Positions 26,941-35,437 of a stretch of 55,680 nt of DNA are shown here, in pieces. Within the stretch, counting starts at the first letter, position 1; every line of letters begins with the position of its first letter. The notes beneath the pieces were generated by a model that ran no database searches, was not told the DNA's origin, and saw only the letters and a list, made by a program, of their open reading frames with translations. Source of the stretch: Psychromonas ossibalaenae ATCC BAA-1528 (GTDB taxonomy: Bacteria; Pseudomonadota; Gammaproteobacteria; Enterobacterales; Psychromonadaceae); the NCBI RefSeq assembly GCF_000381745.1, contig NZ_KB906999.1:1-55680 (forward strand). The letters are read 5' to 3'. The position numbers and the translations under genes are program-made.

Positions 26941-27984
26941 ATGACCAGTAACCTGTTTCAATCCTATGCACTAAATAACAGCATTAAACTTAAAAACCGT
27001 ATTTTGATGGCGCCGCTTACCCGTTGTATGGCAGATGAAAATCTTGTGCCGACACAAGCTACGGCAGATTATTACGGTCGCCGCGCGGAAGCTGGTCTGA
27101 TTATTTCTGAAGCGGTTCTTATCCGCCCTGACGGTCAGGGTTACCCGAATACGCCGGGATTATTTAACAAAGCACAAATCAACGGCTGGCTGAAAGTAAC
27201 CGAAGCCGTGCATAGTAACGGCGGCAAAATTTTTGCCCAGTTATGGCATACCGGCCGTGTAGCTCATCCGCACTTTTTCGGCGGCGGTGATGTAATTGCC
27301 CCTTCAGCACTCGCCGTTGAAGGCAGTGTGCCGCGCATGCGTGAATTAACCTATCAGGTTCCAAGAGCTGCCGGTGATACAGATATTAAAGAGCTTGTCG
27401 AAGATTATGCACAGGCAGCCGCCAATGCGCTTGAAGCCGGATTTGACGGTGTCGAAATTCACGGCGCTAACGGCTATCTTATCGACCAGTTCCTGCACCA
27501 TGACAGCAACCGGCGCAGCGACATGTACGGCGGTAGTGCTGAAAATATGTCACGTTTTGCATTAGCTGTGACTGACGCTGTTATCACGCGTATCGGCAAT
27601 AATAAAACAGCACTACGCATCAGTCCCGGGGCCTATGTTAATATGCAGGCCGACAGCCGTGACCGTGCAGTCTTCGATTATTTATTAGCTGAACTAGAAC
27701 TGCGGGATCTGGCTTATCTGCATATAGGTATTTTTGACGACAGTATGCAGTTTGACTATTTAGGCGGCAGTGTTTCCAGCTATGTCCGCACTCATTACCA
27801 CAAAACACTGGTTGGCGTCGGCAGTTACACTGCAGAAACCGCCAGCACCGCGATTAATGAAAATAAGTTTGATTTAATCGCAGTAGGCAGGCCTTTTATC
27901 GCCAATCCGGATTATGTCAACCGTGTCCGCGAGGGTGCAGAGCTCGTTCCCTATTCCGATGAGATGCTCGACAGCCTGGTTTAG
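26941..27984 (+). CDS. nemA: Old Yellow Enzyme family alkene/N-ethylmaleimide reductase (NemA-like)
   Basis: 347 residues. FMN-binding OYE features are in order: ILMAPLTRCMADENLVPT (about 21-38), RRAEAGLIISEAVLI (about 47-61), KIFAQLWHTGRVAHP (about 96-110), FDGVEIHGANGYLIDQFLHH (about 168-187), NRRSDMYGGSAENMSRF, and LIAVGRPFIANPDYV (about 312-326). The enzyme reduces activated C=C or nitro groups of electrophiles with NAD(P)H. Context (divergent TetR, then MATE pump) suggests an electrophile detoxification module like nemRA. A terminator follows at 28050. Confidence 0.93.
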   Translation: MTSNLFQSYALNNSIKLKNRILMAPLTRCMADENLVPTQATADYYGRRAEAGLIISEAVLIRPDGQGYPNTPGLFNKAQINGWLKVTEAVHSNGGKIFAQLWHTGRVAHPHFFGGGDVIAPSALAVEGSVPRMRELTYQVPRAAGDTDIKELVEDYAQAAANALEAGFDGVEIHGANGYLIDQFLHHDSNRRSDMYGGSAENMSRFALAVTDAVITRIGNNKTALRISPGAYVNMQADSRDRAVFDYLLAELELRDLAYLHIGIFDDSMQFDYLGGSVSSYVRTHYHKTLVGVGSYTAETASTAINENKFDLIAVGRPFIANPDYVNRVREGAELVPYSDEMLDSLV

Positions 27985-28049
27985 TCGGATTGAATAAAGA
28001 ATAAGTTGTCGCAGTCCCCTAACGTTATGCAAAATGTACAGCAGCCCTT

Positions 28050-28087
28050 TACGCTCGCTTCAGAAAAAAGCGAGCGTAGTTTTTTTC
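28050..28087 (+). terminator. Terminator after nemA
   Basis: TACGCTCGCTT / AAGCGAGCGTA around a short A-rich loop, followed by GTTTTTTT. Confidence 0.9.
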
Positions 28088-28195
28088 GTTCAAGACCAAA
28101 CCGAGCAGTAAGATGATGCTTGCTCTGCCTAAAGTAAAGTATTAAAAAAGTTGATATTACTAAATTAACAGCAAATGATTTTAATGCAGAGTTTA

Positions 28196-28324
28196 TTAAA
28201 CGATCCCGTCTAACAAAGACTCACCTAACGCCGTCGGAAAACCATCCGCCACATCACCAAGGCCATGAACTATACTGACAGTGATAATGGGATACTTGCT
28301 TTCAAATAAGATTAAGTCCGGAAA
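28196..28324 (-). pseudogene. Orphan C-terminal gene fragment
   Basis: On the minus strand an open frame without a start codon encodes a protein-like tail, including YPIITVSIVHGLGDVADGFP and ALGESLLDGIV before a TAA at 28196-28198. A stop lies in frame just upstream (28325-28327) and no ATG, GTG or TTG fits near its beginning. The composition looks like real protein rather than chance. I read it as the remaining 3' end of a gene otherwise lost between nemA and the solute-binding gene. Parent family not recognised. Confidence 0.4.
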
Positions 28325-28426
28325 TTACAAAATGCTTAACACGCTGAAATTGAGTAAATTCTCGAATACTTTGTGAAATAAAACAGAAATATGTTCTCCG
28401 AATATTCTTTAGTAAAAGAGGTTAGT

Positions 28427-29514
28427 ATGAAGTTTATCATTATTGTATTTATATGCTTAATGAGCCTAACTTCGCCGGCATTTTCCGTGCAGGAAGTAAC
28501 CATACTTATTGAAGACGGGCGCTTTGCACCATATAAATTTAATGATAAAGACGGAAATGTAACCGGCATTTACCCTGAAATAGTAAGAAAGGCGGTTGCT
28601 AGAATGCCTGAGTACCAGGTTAAATTCCTAGAACTGCCTTGGGCACGAGTTAAGCTTCATATTAAAAAGGGGATATCCTTTGCAATGCTTCCGCCTTATT
28701 TCCATGCCCATGACTGGCTGACTAATAAGAAACCTAAACGTCCTTATATCTGGCCCTACTCTTTGTCGTTAGTTACCCAAACTGATATTGTTGTCTGCAA
28801 TGCAGTGAAATTAAAACCTTCCCGCTCTAACTGGCCTGAGGATTATCAGGATTTATCTTTTGCAATGCAGCGGGGAGATGGAATCGCAGGTGAGAAATTC
28901 AACAAAATGGTCGAGAAAAAGAAGATCAATATCTATTTTGTTCGCTCCACTCTGCATACTATACCCAAACCACTTGAAGATGCAGATTCAGAGCTTAGCT
29001 CGAAAGTCAGAACAAGGCACAATATGCAGAGAATGGTTATTCCCTTTTCAAATATTGTAACGCCGTGCTGGTTTTCGAGCTAGGCTCCCGCAGGGCAAGG
29101 CGAGAGTCAACCATCTTCAGCGTTATAAAACCTTGATGTAGAATGCTAGACCTACGGCTTTATGCCTTGAATCTAGTCACCTCTCGACTTGCTGATTCCT
29201 GCATCTTCAAGTAGCTTGGGTATATAAAACAAGTACTGGCAGGGAAACAATCTTGTACGGTTATTTCCCAAATGGTGTTTGATTACCTGATTAACGAAAT
29301 GAAAAAAAATGGAGAGTATACACAATGGGCAGCAGAGGTTACTTTAGAGTCTAAAATTATCGGTACCAATGAGGCATATTTAGGTTACACCGATATCAAT
29401 GCTGAGAATAATTTTCCATTTAAAAAAGATTTTTCCATTAAATTTGACATTGAAATTTATAAAATGAAAAAGAGCGGAGAAATTCAGGAAATAATTAATC
29501 GATTTGTCGAATAG
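28427..29514 (+). pseudogene. Solute-binding protein gene (SBP_bac_3) interrupted by a MITE
   Basis: Start ATG 28427 (AGAGG 6 bases before) gives signal peptide MKFIIIVFICLMSLTSPAFS and an SBP_bac_3 mature part (DGRFAPYKFNDKDGNVTGIY, FLELPWARVKLHIKKG) up to STLHTI at 28963. A 265-bp MITE (28960-29224) then enters the gene and brings a stop at 29081. Directly after the MITE the same reading resumes as KQVLAGKQSCTVISQMVFDY and runs to the normal C-terminus (stop 29512-29514). Removing the element with one copy of its TA-type target restores an uninterrupted protein of about 275 residues. The 5' part could still make a truncated, probably non-functional protein of 218 residues. Confidence 0.9.
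28960..29224. repeat. 265-bp MITE-like element, copy 2 (inside a gene)
   Basis: Same length and ends as the copy at 8382-8646. Terminal inverted repeats are TATACCCAAACCACTTGAAG at the left and the complement of CTTCAAGTAGCTTGGGTATA at the right, about 26 bp with two mismatches. The ends TATA...TATA fit a TA or TATA target duplication. This copy's more perfect ends, and the intact gene pieces on either side, suggest a recent insertion. Confidence 0.9.
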
Positions 29515-29580
29515 CTATTTTACTGCCCAAGTTAGCTGGGAGCCGCTTTGTAAGGCTTAAGGGATTTTGCAAACTGAAAC

Positions 29581-29616
29581 AAAAAGGGTTAAACATAATA
29601 GTTAACCCTTTTTAGT
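29581..29616. terminator. Bidirectional terminator before the 5'-nucleotidase gene end
   Basis: AAAAAGGGTTAA / TTAACCCTTTTT, a perfect 12-bp stem with a 9-base loop. A-runs and T-runs on both sides suit termination on both strands: the solute-binding gene from the left and the nucleotidase from the right. Confidence 0.85.
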
Positions 29617-29625
29617 TATAACAGT

Positions 29626-31542
29626 TTAATCCTGTTTATTAAGCGCTTTAGTAATAATAATATCACGCTCAATCTGACGCTTATGCGCATCACTGTCAGC
29701 GGCTGTCAGTTGTTTTTCCAGCATTTGAATATGCTTTTTGAAGGCCTTATTATCGCTAAATGTTTTTCCTTTAACATTAATAGAAGCGACATTCGTATAG
29801 CGCCCGTCACTGCTCATTGGAACCGTAATCTTACCTGAATTAATCAATGATTTAACAACTTCTCGTTGACTCTCATAACCCGATAAGCCACTCAGCTTCC
29901 AGCGGTTCATTGTTTTTCCTTGGTAACTGCCTTTTTTCACTTCAGTTAAATAGCGGGCAGTAAAGTTGCGGATAGTCCCCTGCTCTTCACCATATTCAAC
30001 TTTAGTATCAGAAAGAACAGGGAAGTTGGAACCTTCAAGTACCCCTCCCTCTTGAGTCAAGTGCCCCATACGGTAGCTGTTCATACCAAGGCTGATTTTA
30101 GTGTTATCAGTAACCGCCTCACCGTCTGCAAAATATAGATCGGTAATACGCTGACCTGCAGGTTTAGTAAGATCAATACGGTAAGTCACACCGGCAAAAA
30201 AATCATTGGTAGAATATTTTGAAGCGCGGCGCTGCGCATTGAAGCTGTATGTTACATCACCTTCCTGCACGCTGTTAAAGTAACCCGCAGACCATTCCAT
30301 ATAGGTTTTAAGCTCTTTACCTGTCATAGAATACACTGTGATTTCACCGCCGGTATACTGGTAATTATATGCAATATCCTTTGCTTTTATAGGACCTGCA
30401 TCCAGCTGCGCATAATCATTATCTATCTGCAGCGCAATCACATTCGCTTTAGGTGCATAATGAAAAGCAGCTTCCTGATACAAAGCACTGATCCCGGTAT
30501 CCTGAATATGTACCTGTGGAATCCCCTGGATCTCATTCTCAGGTACCAGATCTTCACCGCTTAATTCTGCCAGCACACGATTAGCATTTTCCCGTAGTCG
30601 TTTATGATAAGGCTGGTACAAGGCTTCCATCTTCTGATCCGAAGCAATACCGTCAATTTTGTAGGTATAGCTGTCTTTATTAATTAACGAAAACCTGCCG
30701 CCTCGTTCCTCAAACTGCAGATCAATACGCGATAATGCTTTTCCGTATTTATCAGGCTCAGTAATAATCACACCGTTAATCACCTCTTTATCAATCAGCG
30801 TATGCATATGGCCGGCAACAATCGCATCAAGTTCCGGATTAGCCATCGCAATGTCACGTACTCCCGTATCCGCAATATTATTCTCATTATCTATGCCCAT
30901 ATGAGCAACCAGAACAATAGCATCTACCTGATCATCGATCTGCTTAATCACTTTCTTAACTTCTAATGAAGGATTACTGAAAGTCATACCGTCAAGGCGA
31001 TTTGTCCCGGCAGCAAAAACCTCTGTCATAGGGGTGTCCATACCGATCACACCAATTTTAATACCGCTGCGCTCGATAATTGTATGCGAAGGCAGAAAAG
31101 GATTACCGTCGGCACGGGTGATATTACCGGCTAGAGGCTGGCCTTCAAACTGACTAAGCGAGCGGTTAAGTACTTTTAAACCAAAATCAAATTCATGATT
31201 TCCAAGCACCCAGACATCATACTTCATTTCGTTAAAACCCAGCATCATAGGATCAACAGCTTCGTCTTTAAATGTTTCAACAAAGTTGCCCTGGATGGTA
31301 TCACCGGCGTCAACCAGAATGATATTACTCTGCTGACTGCTGATTTTTTTCACTTTAGTGGCAATCTGACTTAGACTGCCGCGCATATTAGCTTTATCCG
31401 TCGCATAATCCCACGGCATGAAATGCCCATGCAGATCAGACGTACCTAAAATAGTAACATCGACAATATCACCATCTGCCGCATTAATTGAACCGCTGAA
31501 CACAGCGGCAAATACCGCTGAATACAAAAACGTTTTATTCAT
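29626..31542 (-). CDS. Periplasmic 5'-nucleotidase / 2',3'-cyclic phosphodiesterase family
   Basis: 638 residues with a signal peptide (MNKTFLYSAVFAAVFSGSIN, cleavage near ANA/A-D at about 22). The N-terminal metallophosphatase domain carries LGTSDLHGHFMPWDYATD (about 32-49), LVDAGDTIQGNF (about 76-87), VLGNHEFDFG (about 111-120) and IVAGHMHTLID (about 241-251), the dimetal ligands of UshA/CpdB-type enzymes. The 5_nucleotid_C substrate domain follows (about 350-540). It should dephosphorylate extracellular nucleotides for uptake. Subtype (UshA, CpdB or YfkN-like) is not settled. Single gene with its own terminator. Confidence 0.9.
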   Translation of the reverse strand: MNKTFLYSAVFAAVFSGSINAADGDIVDVTILGTSDLHGHFMPWDYATDKANMRGSLSQIATKVKKISSQQSNIILVDAGDTIQGNFVETFKDEAVDPMMLGFNEMKYDVWVLGNHEFDFGLKVLNRSLSQFEGQPLAGNITRADGNPFLPSHTIIERSGIKIGVIGMDTPMTEVFAAGTNRLDGMTFSNPSLEVKKVIKQIDDQVDAIVLVAHMGIDNENNIADTGVRDIAMANPELDAIVAGHMHTLIDKEVINGVIITEPDKYGKALSRIDLQFEERGGRFSLINKDSYTYKIDGIASDQKMEALYQPYHKRLRENANRVLAELSGEDLVPENEIQGIPQVHIQDTGISALYQEAAFHYAPKANVIALQIDNDYAQLDAGPIKAKDIAYNYQYTGGEITVYSMTGKELKTYMEWSAGYFNSVQEGDVTYSFNAQRRASKYSTNDFFAGVTYRIDLTKPAGQRITDLYFADGEAVTDNTKISLGMNSYRMGHLTQEGGVLEGSNFPVLSDTKVEYGEEQGTIRNFTARYLTEVKKGSYQGKTMNRWKLSGLSGYESQREVVKSLINSGKITVPMSSDGRYTNVASINVKGKTFSDNKAFKKHIQMLEKQLTAADSDAHKRQIERDIIITKALNKQD

Positions 31543-31786
31543 TACTAACTCACATTATTATTTATAAAATTCAAAAAGATTTGTTCTACGGCGCTTCTTA
31601 CGATAACTGCTCAGAAGCACAGAGCGGCGCATTCTACTCTTTAAAATCAGCTGGTTATAATAAGAAACACACAAATATCAAATCTTACTTTATTTTTATT
31701 TATTCATTGATAAAAAGGAGACGTGCAAATGTAGAGAATAGAAAGGCCAACAGCCCCTACGGTGCACTATCGGTTTCGCACAAAGT

Positions 31787-31820
31787 AAAAAGGGTTAATC
31801 AAATGATTAACCCTTTTGTA
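31787..31820. terminator. Bidirectional terminator next to the dnaJ-like gene
   Basis: AAAAAGGGTTAATC / GATTAACCCTTTT with a 4-base loop; the minus-strand dnaJ-like gene ends 12 bp away. Its stem resembles the one at 29581 (AAAAGGGTTAA core). Confidence 0.8.
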
Positions 31821-31831
31821 TATAATTATAT

Positions 31832-32683
31832 TTAAAGTGTCTCAGCTAACTGGCTGAGCAGACTTTCCTGCTCTGTCGTCAATGTGGTTGGCGTATTAAT
31901 AATAACCTCATAAATTAAATCACCACAGGCATTGCCCTTCATCGCCTTAATGCCTTTTGACTTAATACGGAATTTACGTCCGGTTTGTGTACCTTTAGGG
32001 ATTTTAATATTGATATAACCGTCAAAAGTCGGCACTTTCATTGTACCGCCTAGTGCGGCCGTCGGAAAAGAAGTTGGTATCAGACAATGCAGATCATTAC
32101 CTTCTCTTTTGAAAAGCTCATGTTCAGTAAGAGAAATTTCTACAAGTAGATCTCCTCTCGGCGCATCTAATGTACCAGGATTACCTTTACCTGGAATACG
32201 TACGCGCTGCCCTTGATCAATGCCCGCAGGAACAGAAACTTTCAGAAGCTGCGGATTATTGGGTAGTTTTACCTCCTTGTGACAGCCGTTAATTGCTTCC
32301 TCTAAAGTTAACTCAACAGAATATAGTAAGTCAGTTCCTTTTTCCGGTCGAGGCTGGTATTGACGTCGCTGACGCTGCTGACCGAACATATCACCAAACA
32401 TATCATTAAAACCGCCGGAAGAGCTGTCAAAACCAGAGTGAGCAGAGCGCCGGTTCGGATCAAATGCCTGATGACCAAAATCATCATATTCCTGTCTTTT
32501 ATCAGGATCAGAAAGGATCTCGTAGGAGGATTTCACTTCTCTAAAATTGTTCTGAGCAACAGGATTATCCGGATTACGATCCGGATGGTATTTCATGGCC
32601 AATTTTTTATAAGCTTTTTTTATTTCTTTTTCAGTTGCACTTTTATTAACACCAAGCACTTCATAACAATCTCGTTTTGCCAT
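31832..32683 (-). CDS. Type-B DnaJ (CbpA-like) co-chaperone
   Basis: 283 residues. The J domain (1-70) has the HPD motif at residues 33-35 (MKYHPDRNPDNP), needed to stimulate DnaK ATPase. A Gly/Phe-rich linker (SGFDSSSGGFNDMFGDMFG, about 83-101) and the C-terminal substrate domain (KVSVPAGIDQGQRVRIPGKG, about 148-167) follow. The four CxxCxGxG zinc repeats of full DnaJ are absent, so this is a CbpA/DjlA-independent class B protein, a little shorter than E. coli CbpA (306). Whether it has CbpA's DNA-binding role is unknown. No cbpM-like gene is next to it. Confidence 0.88.
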   Translation of the reverse strand: MAKRDCYEVLGVNKSATEKEIKKAYKKLAMKYHPDRNPDNPVAQNNFREVKSSYEILSDPDKRQEYDDFGHQAFDPNRRSAHSGFDSSSGGFNDMFGDMFGQQRQRRQYQPRPEKGTDLLYSVELTLEEAINGCHKEVKLPNNPQLLKVSVPAGIDQGQRVRIPGKGNPGTLDAPRGDLLVEISLTEHELFKREGNDLHCLIPTSFPTAALGGTMKVPTFDGYINIKIPKGTQTGRKFRIKSKGIKAMKGNACGDLIYEVIINTPTTLTTEQESLLSQLAETL

Positions 32684-32706
32684 TTTTATATCTCATAATT
32701 ACAGCT

Positions 32707-32729
32707 TATACCCAAACTGTTTGGGCATA
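32707..32729. repeat. Palindromic MITE-end remnant
   Basis: TATACCCAAAC-TG-TTTGGGCATA, a 23-bp near-perfect palindrome made of two facing copies of the MITE terminus found at 8382 and 28960. It may be a MITE deleted down to its ends or an independent palindrome; it lies 24 bp before the dnaJ-like start and could affect its promoter. Confidence 0.55.
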
Positions 32730-32837
32730 TCACACACGTGCGGCTGATAAAAAACATCACAACCCGCAACTATTAAAACATTATAACTTAGTTATTCCTG
32801 AACTCGTGTGTTGTTTTTCTTTTCAGTACAAAAAGAA

Positions 32838-32890
32838 AAAGGGCAGCTGCTGCTGATGTTTTAAAACACCGGCAGCAGCCGCCCCTTTGT
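32838..32890 (-). terminator. Terminator of the 119-aa hypothetical gene
   Basis: On the minus strand AAAGGGGCGGCTGCTGCCGG pairs with a CAGCAGCAGCTGCCCTTT arm across an A/T loop, followed by TTCTTTTTG. It sits 20 bp after the stop at 32910. Confidence 0.8.
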
Positions 32891-32909
32891 TCATCAAAAA
32901 TAGTGCTGT

Positions 32910-33269
32910 TTACATACTTTTAAAATCATTCATACGCAGCAAAGCTTGTTTAATAACCGGCGCGGGCACACGAAGAAGAATCTCTTCTGGTTCCATATTA
33001 TTAAACAGCTCTCCAATAAAAACACAGGTATATGTTAATGGTGCACTATCAAATAACTTTGGATTCGCTATAAAGTTACAGCCTCGTGACGCCATCCATT
33101 CATGATTGTCTTGTCCTGACATAAATCCAGAGTCAACTACCGCATGCTGAAGCTTTGCTAATAACGCACCAAATTCAACATGGCTGGCATTAAAGTCATT
33201 GCTTATTTCAGCAACACAGTTGATTGAATCTTGATTTGGTAAAATTGCTAGTTGATGAATATCTTGCAT
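32910..33269 (-). CDS. Hypothetical protein, 119 aa
   Basis: 119 residues from ATG 33269, with AGGAC 10 bases upstream and a clear terminator after the stop, so it is a real single-gene unit. No signal peptide or membrane helix. It contains NDFNASHVEFGALLAKLQHA (about 24-43), SRGCNFIANPKLF (about 61-73) and a C-terminal VPAPVIKQALLRMNDF. Two or three isolated Cys are not in a known motif. Not recognised; a small cytoplasmic alpha/beta protein is all that can be said. Confidence 0.65.
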   Translation of the reverse strand: MQDIHQLAILPNQDSINCVAEISNDFNASHVEFGALLAKLQHAVVDSGFMSGQDNHEWMASRGCNFIANPKLFDSAPLTYTCVFIGELFNNMEPEEILLRVPAPVIKQALLRMNDFKSM

Positions 33270-33498
33270 TGTTTATGGGTCCTATAATTGGTTTATTATG
33301 AATATCGAAGACACTTTTTCCGTAAATATGCTGTGACTTGTACTCTGCCCATGTTCACCACTCGTCTGCACCTGAAAGTTCATTCAACTGGAATGTATAA
33401 CCGGATCTGATTTGTTTAACTCATTCCTGCAAACTCGAGCAGTGAACTTTTCCAATGAGGAGCACACTGTCTTTGTTTTTTAACCGTCCATAGAGCAG

Positions 33499-33513
33499 GG
33501 TAAGCGTTTACAT
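33499..33513. promoter_or_regulatory. LacI/GalR-type operator 1
   Basis: GGTAAGCGTTTACAT, a close match to the CG-centred palindrome TGTAAACGTTTACA bound by LacI-family repressors. Its core TAAGCGTTTACAT is identical to that of operator 2 at 33608, about 108 bp away. Confidence 0.6.
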
Positions 33514-33607
33514 CTCAATATTGTTCAAAGAGGTACTGTTATGGGTTGTCTGGTTCATCCTTAAACAAAGCCAGTGGTGAAATTTATCCACCAATATCCC
33601 TATAAGT

Positions 33608-33621
33608 TGTAAGCGTTTACA
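33608..33621. promoter_or_regulatory. LacI/GalR-type operator 2
   Basis: TGTAAGCGTTTACA, nearly perfect palindrome centred on CG, just upstream of a TTGACA (33635-33640). Position over a -35 region suits repression, with operator 1 giving a possible loop. No LacI-family gene is in the window. Confidence 0.65.
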
Positions 33622-33814
33622 TTTATACACTTTGTTGACAATTAATTCAAGTAAATAGTTATGCAAAAATGATATTGCAATGAGAATATCACAATTTAGG
33701 CTTTTCTACACACGTACATAAAAACACCATTAGCTCTATCAAAGCTAATAAATCAGAAAACTTAACGGCTGCAGATGCTAAAATAGTCGTTAAATATTTT
33801 GACAAAGGTAAACC

Positions 33815-34510
33815 ATGGCAAACTTCAAGACCCACCTCAATACCGCGGCGGTGACAACCGGCCTTGCTTCCTCAGCACTTTTATCGGCTGGACATATTGA
33901 TCTTAATAATGCGCTTTGGCTTTGGTTTATCGGGACAGTCGGAGGCCTTCTCCCGGATATTGATTCTGACAATTCAACATCACTGGACAGTATCTTTACT
34001 CTATTTGCTTTAACCGTAATACTGCTGGTGCTGCGTTTTATTACCGACAGTCAGTTCAGAGAAATAAGTTTTACTGAACTGATTATTATTCCTGTAATTC
34101 TTTACAGTATTATGAAATATGTTATACGGCCGATATTTGAAAAGATCACTGACCATAGAGGAAGCTGTCACTCTCTGCTTTTTCTACTGCTATGTGCCCT
34201 GCTCACAACTCAGGTAACCTGGAGATTAAGTCAGACTCATTCACAACAATCCGAGATTATTGCCTGGCTTTCCGGAGGATTAATTTTTCTGGGAGGAATC
34301 ATTCATTTAATATTAGATGAAGTATTCAGCGTAGATCTGCGTAATGTCAGAATTAAGAACTCCTTTGGAAGCGCCTTCAAACTGGCTGACTTTGACAACA
34401 AAATGTTAACCCTGTTGACTTTTATTGCGATCTGCATACTGCTTTACATTAGTCCAGCATCTGAGAGTACCATCAGCAGCTTAACAGACTGGTCTAAGTT
34501 CATATTTTAA
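33815..34510 (+). CDS. YdjM-like membrane-bound metal-dependent hydrolase (DUF457)
   Basis: 231 residues with 4-5 hydrophobic segments. The DUF457/YdjM pattern is visible: MANFKTHLNTAAVTTG at the start, GTVGGLLPDIDSDNST (about 47-62), TDHRGSCHSLLFL (about 111-123) and HLILDEVFSVDLRNV (about 168-182), which places His and Asp residues as metal ligands at the membrane face. E. coli YdjM is LexA-controlled, but no SOS box is seen here; instead two LacI-type operators lie upstream. The start at 33815 has AAAGG 6 bases before it. Substrate unknown. Confidence 0.85.
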   Translation: MANFKTHLNTAAVTTGLASSALLSAGHIDLNNALWLWFIGTVGGLLPDIDSDNSTSLDSIFTLFALTVILLVLRFITDSQFREISFTELIIIPVILYSIMKYVIRPIFEKITDHRGSCHSLLFLLLCALLTTQVTWRLSQTHSQQSEIIAWLSGGLIFLGGIIHLILDEVFSVDLRNVRIKNSFGSAFKLADFDNKMLTLLTFIAICILLYISPASESTISSLTDWSKFIF

Positions 34511-34522
34511 GCATATAAATAA

Positions 34523-35269
34523 TTACTTTGCTGTTTTTAATGTCTCAGACAGATACTGAGTAAAACGGGCCCAGGACTTTTTATCAGCATCGGCCTGATA
34601 ACGTGCAGATCCAAATACAGTAAAGGCATGGGGCGCGCCGCTGTAGTTGGTCATTTCATGGCTAATATTATTCTTCTCTAATTCAACGGCCAGCTGTGCA
34701 TACTGGAGCATACTGATATTGCTGTCAGCACTGCCGTGGAAAATTAACAGATTGCCTTTAGTGTGTTTATAATCTTGCCCTGGCGGCGTTTTCAGCCTGC
34801 CATGAAAGGTAACAAAACCTTTCAGATCTGCACCAGAACGAGCGTACTCCAACACCGCGGCGCCGCCGAAACAGTACCCCATAGCGACAGCATTATCGCC
34901 GTCTGCACCTTTAAGCAGAGCTGTACCTAAGGCGGCCTGAAGCAGTTCACGCATCTTAACTCGGTCTTTATATAGCTCTCCGGTGTGCTGACGTTTATCT
35001 TTTACCTGCGTGGGACGAATCCCTTTACCAAAAAGATCCGCGGCAAAAACGCTGTACCCTAAATCTGCCAGCATATTAGCGCGCTTTACCTCATAATCAG
35101 TCAAGCCGTCCCAGTCATGAACCAGTAAAACCAGTGGAGCTTCTCTGGAAGGAGTGACAAAATACCCCTGGTACAGTTTACCGCTTACCTGATAAGTAAC
35201 AAAATCGCCATCTGCATTAGCCGTCTGCATAACCATTAAAATGACAGTTAATATTATTAATATCTTCAT
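34523..35269 (-). CDS. Dienelactone hydrolase family protein, exported
   Basis: 248 residues with a signal peptide (MKILIILTVILMVMQTANAD, cleavage at about 19-20). The DLH alpha/beta-hydrolase fold is shown by LLVHDWDGLTDYEVKRANML (about 48-67), the nucleophile elbow AMGYCFGGAA (Cys nucleophile, about 129-138), HGSADSNIS (catalytic Asp, about 173-181) and GAPHAFTVFG (catalytic His, about 208-217). The triad Cys-Asp-His is complete, so hydrolase activity is likely, in the periplasm. Substrate unknown. It is convergent with the YdjM-like gene (12-bp gap). Confidence 0.9.
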   Translation of the reverse strand: MKILIILTVILMVMQTANADGDFVTYQVSGKLYQGYFVTPSREAPLVLLVHDWDGLTDYEVKRANMLADLGYSVFAADLFGKGIRPTQVKDKRQHTGELYKDRVKMRELLQAALGTALLKGADGDNAVAMGYCFGGAAVLEYARSGADLKGFVTFHGRLKTPPGQDYKHTKGNLLIFHGSADSNISMLQYAQLAVELEKNNISHEMTNYSGAPHAFTVFGSARYQADADKKSWARFTQYLSETLKTAK

Positions 35270-35437
35270 TTGTTCACTCCGGAACTGTCGAAATAAAATT
35301 GTTTGTATTTGTAACGTTAGTGCTGCAGGCAGCCTCTGTCAAAGCGGCAAAGAGCAGCGCATAAAGTTTTCTAAGAAAAGCTGGAGTACAAATCTGCACC
35401 GCTTAAGCTGCCGAATGCATGGTTAAAAACAAAAAAC

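Larger units (their letters stand above)
33270..33814. promoter_or_regulatory. Long upstream region of the YdjM-like gene
   Basis: 545 bp without a convincing gene. It holds two LacI/GalR-type operators (listed separately) and a promoter-like TTGACA at 33635. A 7-codon frame (MGCLVHP, ATG 33541 after AGAGGTACTGTT) lies between the operators but is too short to call. The rest shows no clear structure. Confidence 0.5.

Noticed and set aside
31581-31835. Plus-strand 84-codon frame upstream of the dnaJ-like gene end
   Set aside because: It runs through the bidirectional terminator at 31787 and the nucleotidase promoter region, lacks a ribosome site and has random composition.
33541-33564. 7-codon frame MGCLVHP between the LacI-type operators
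   Set aside because: A fair ribosome site precedes it, but the length makes chance likely and no stalling motif is seen.
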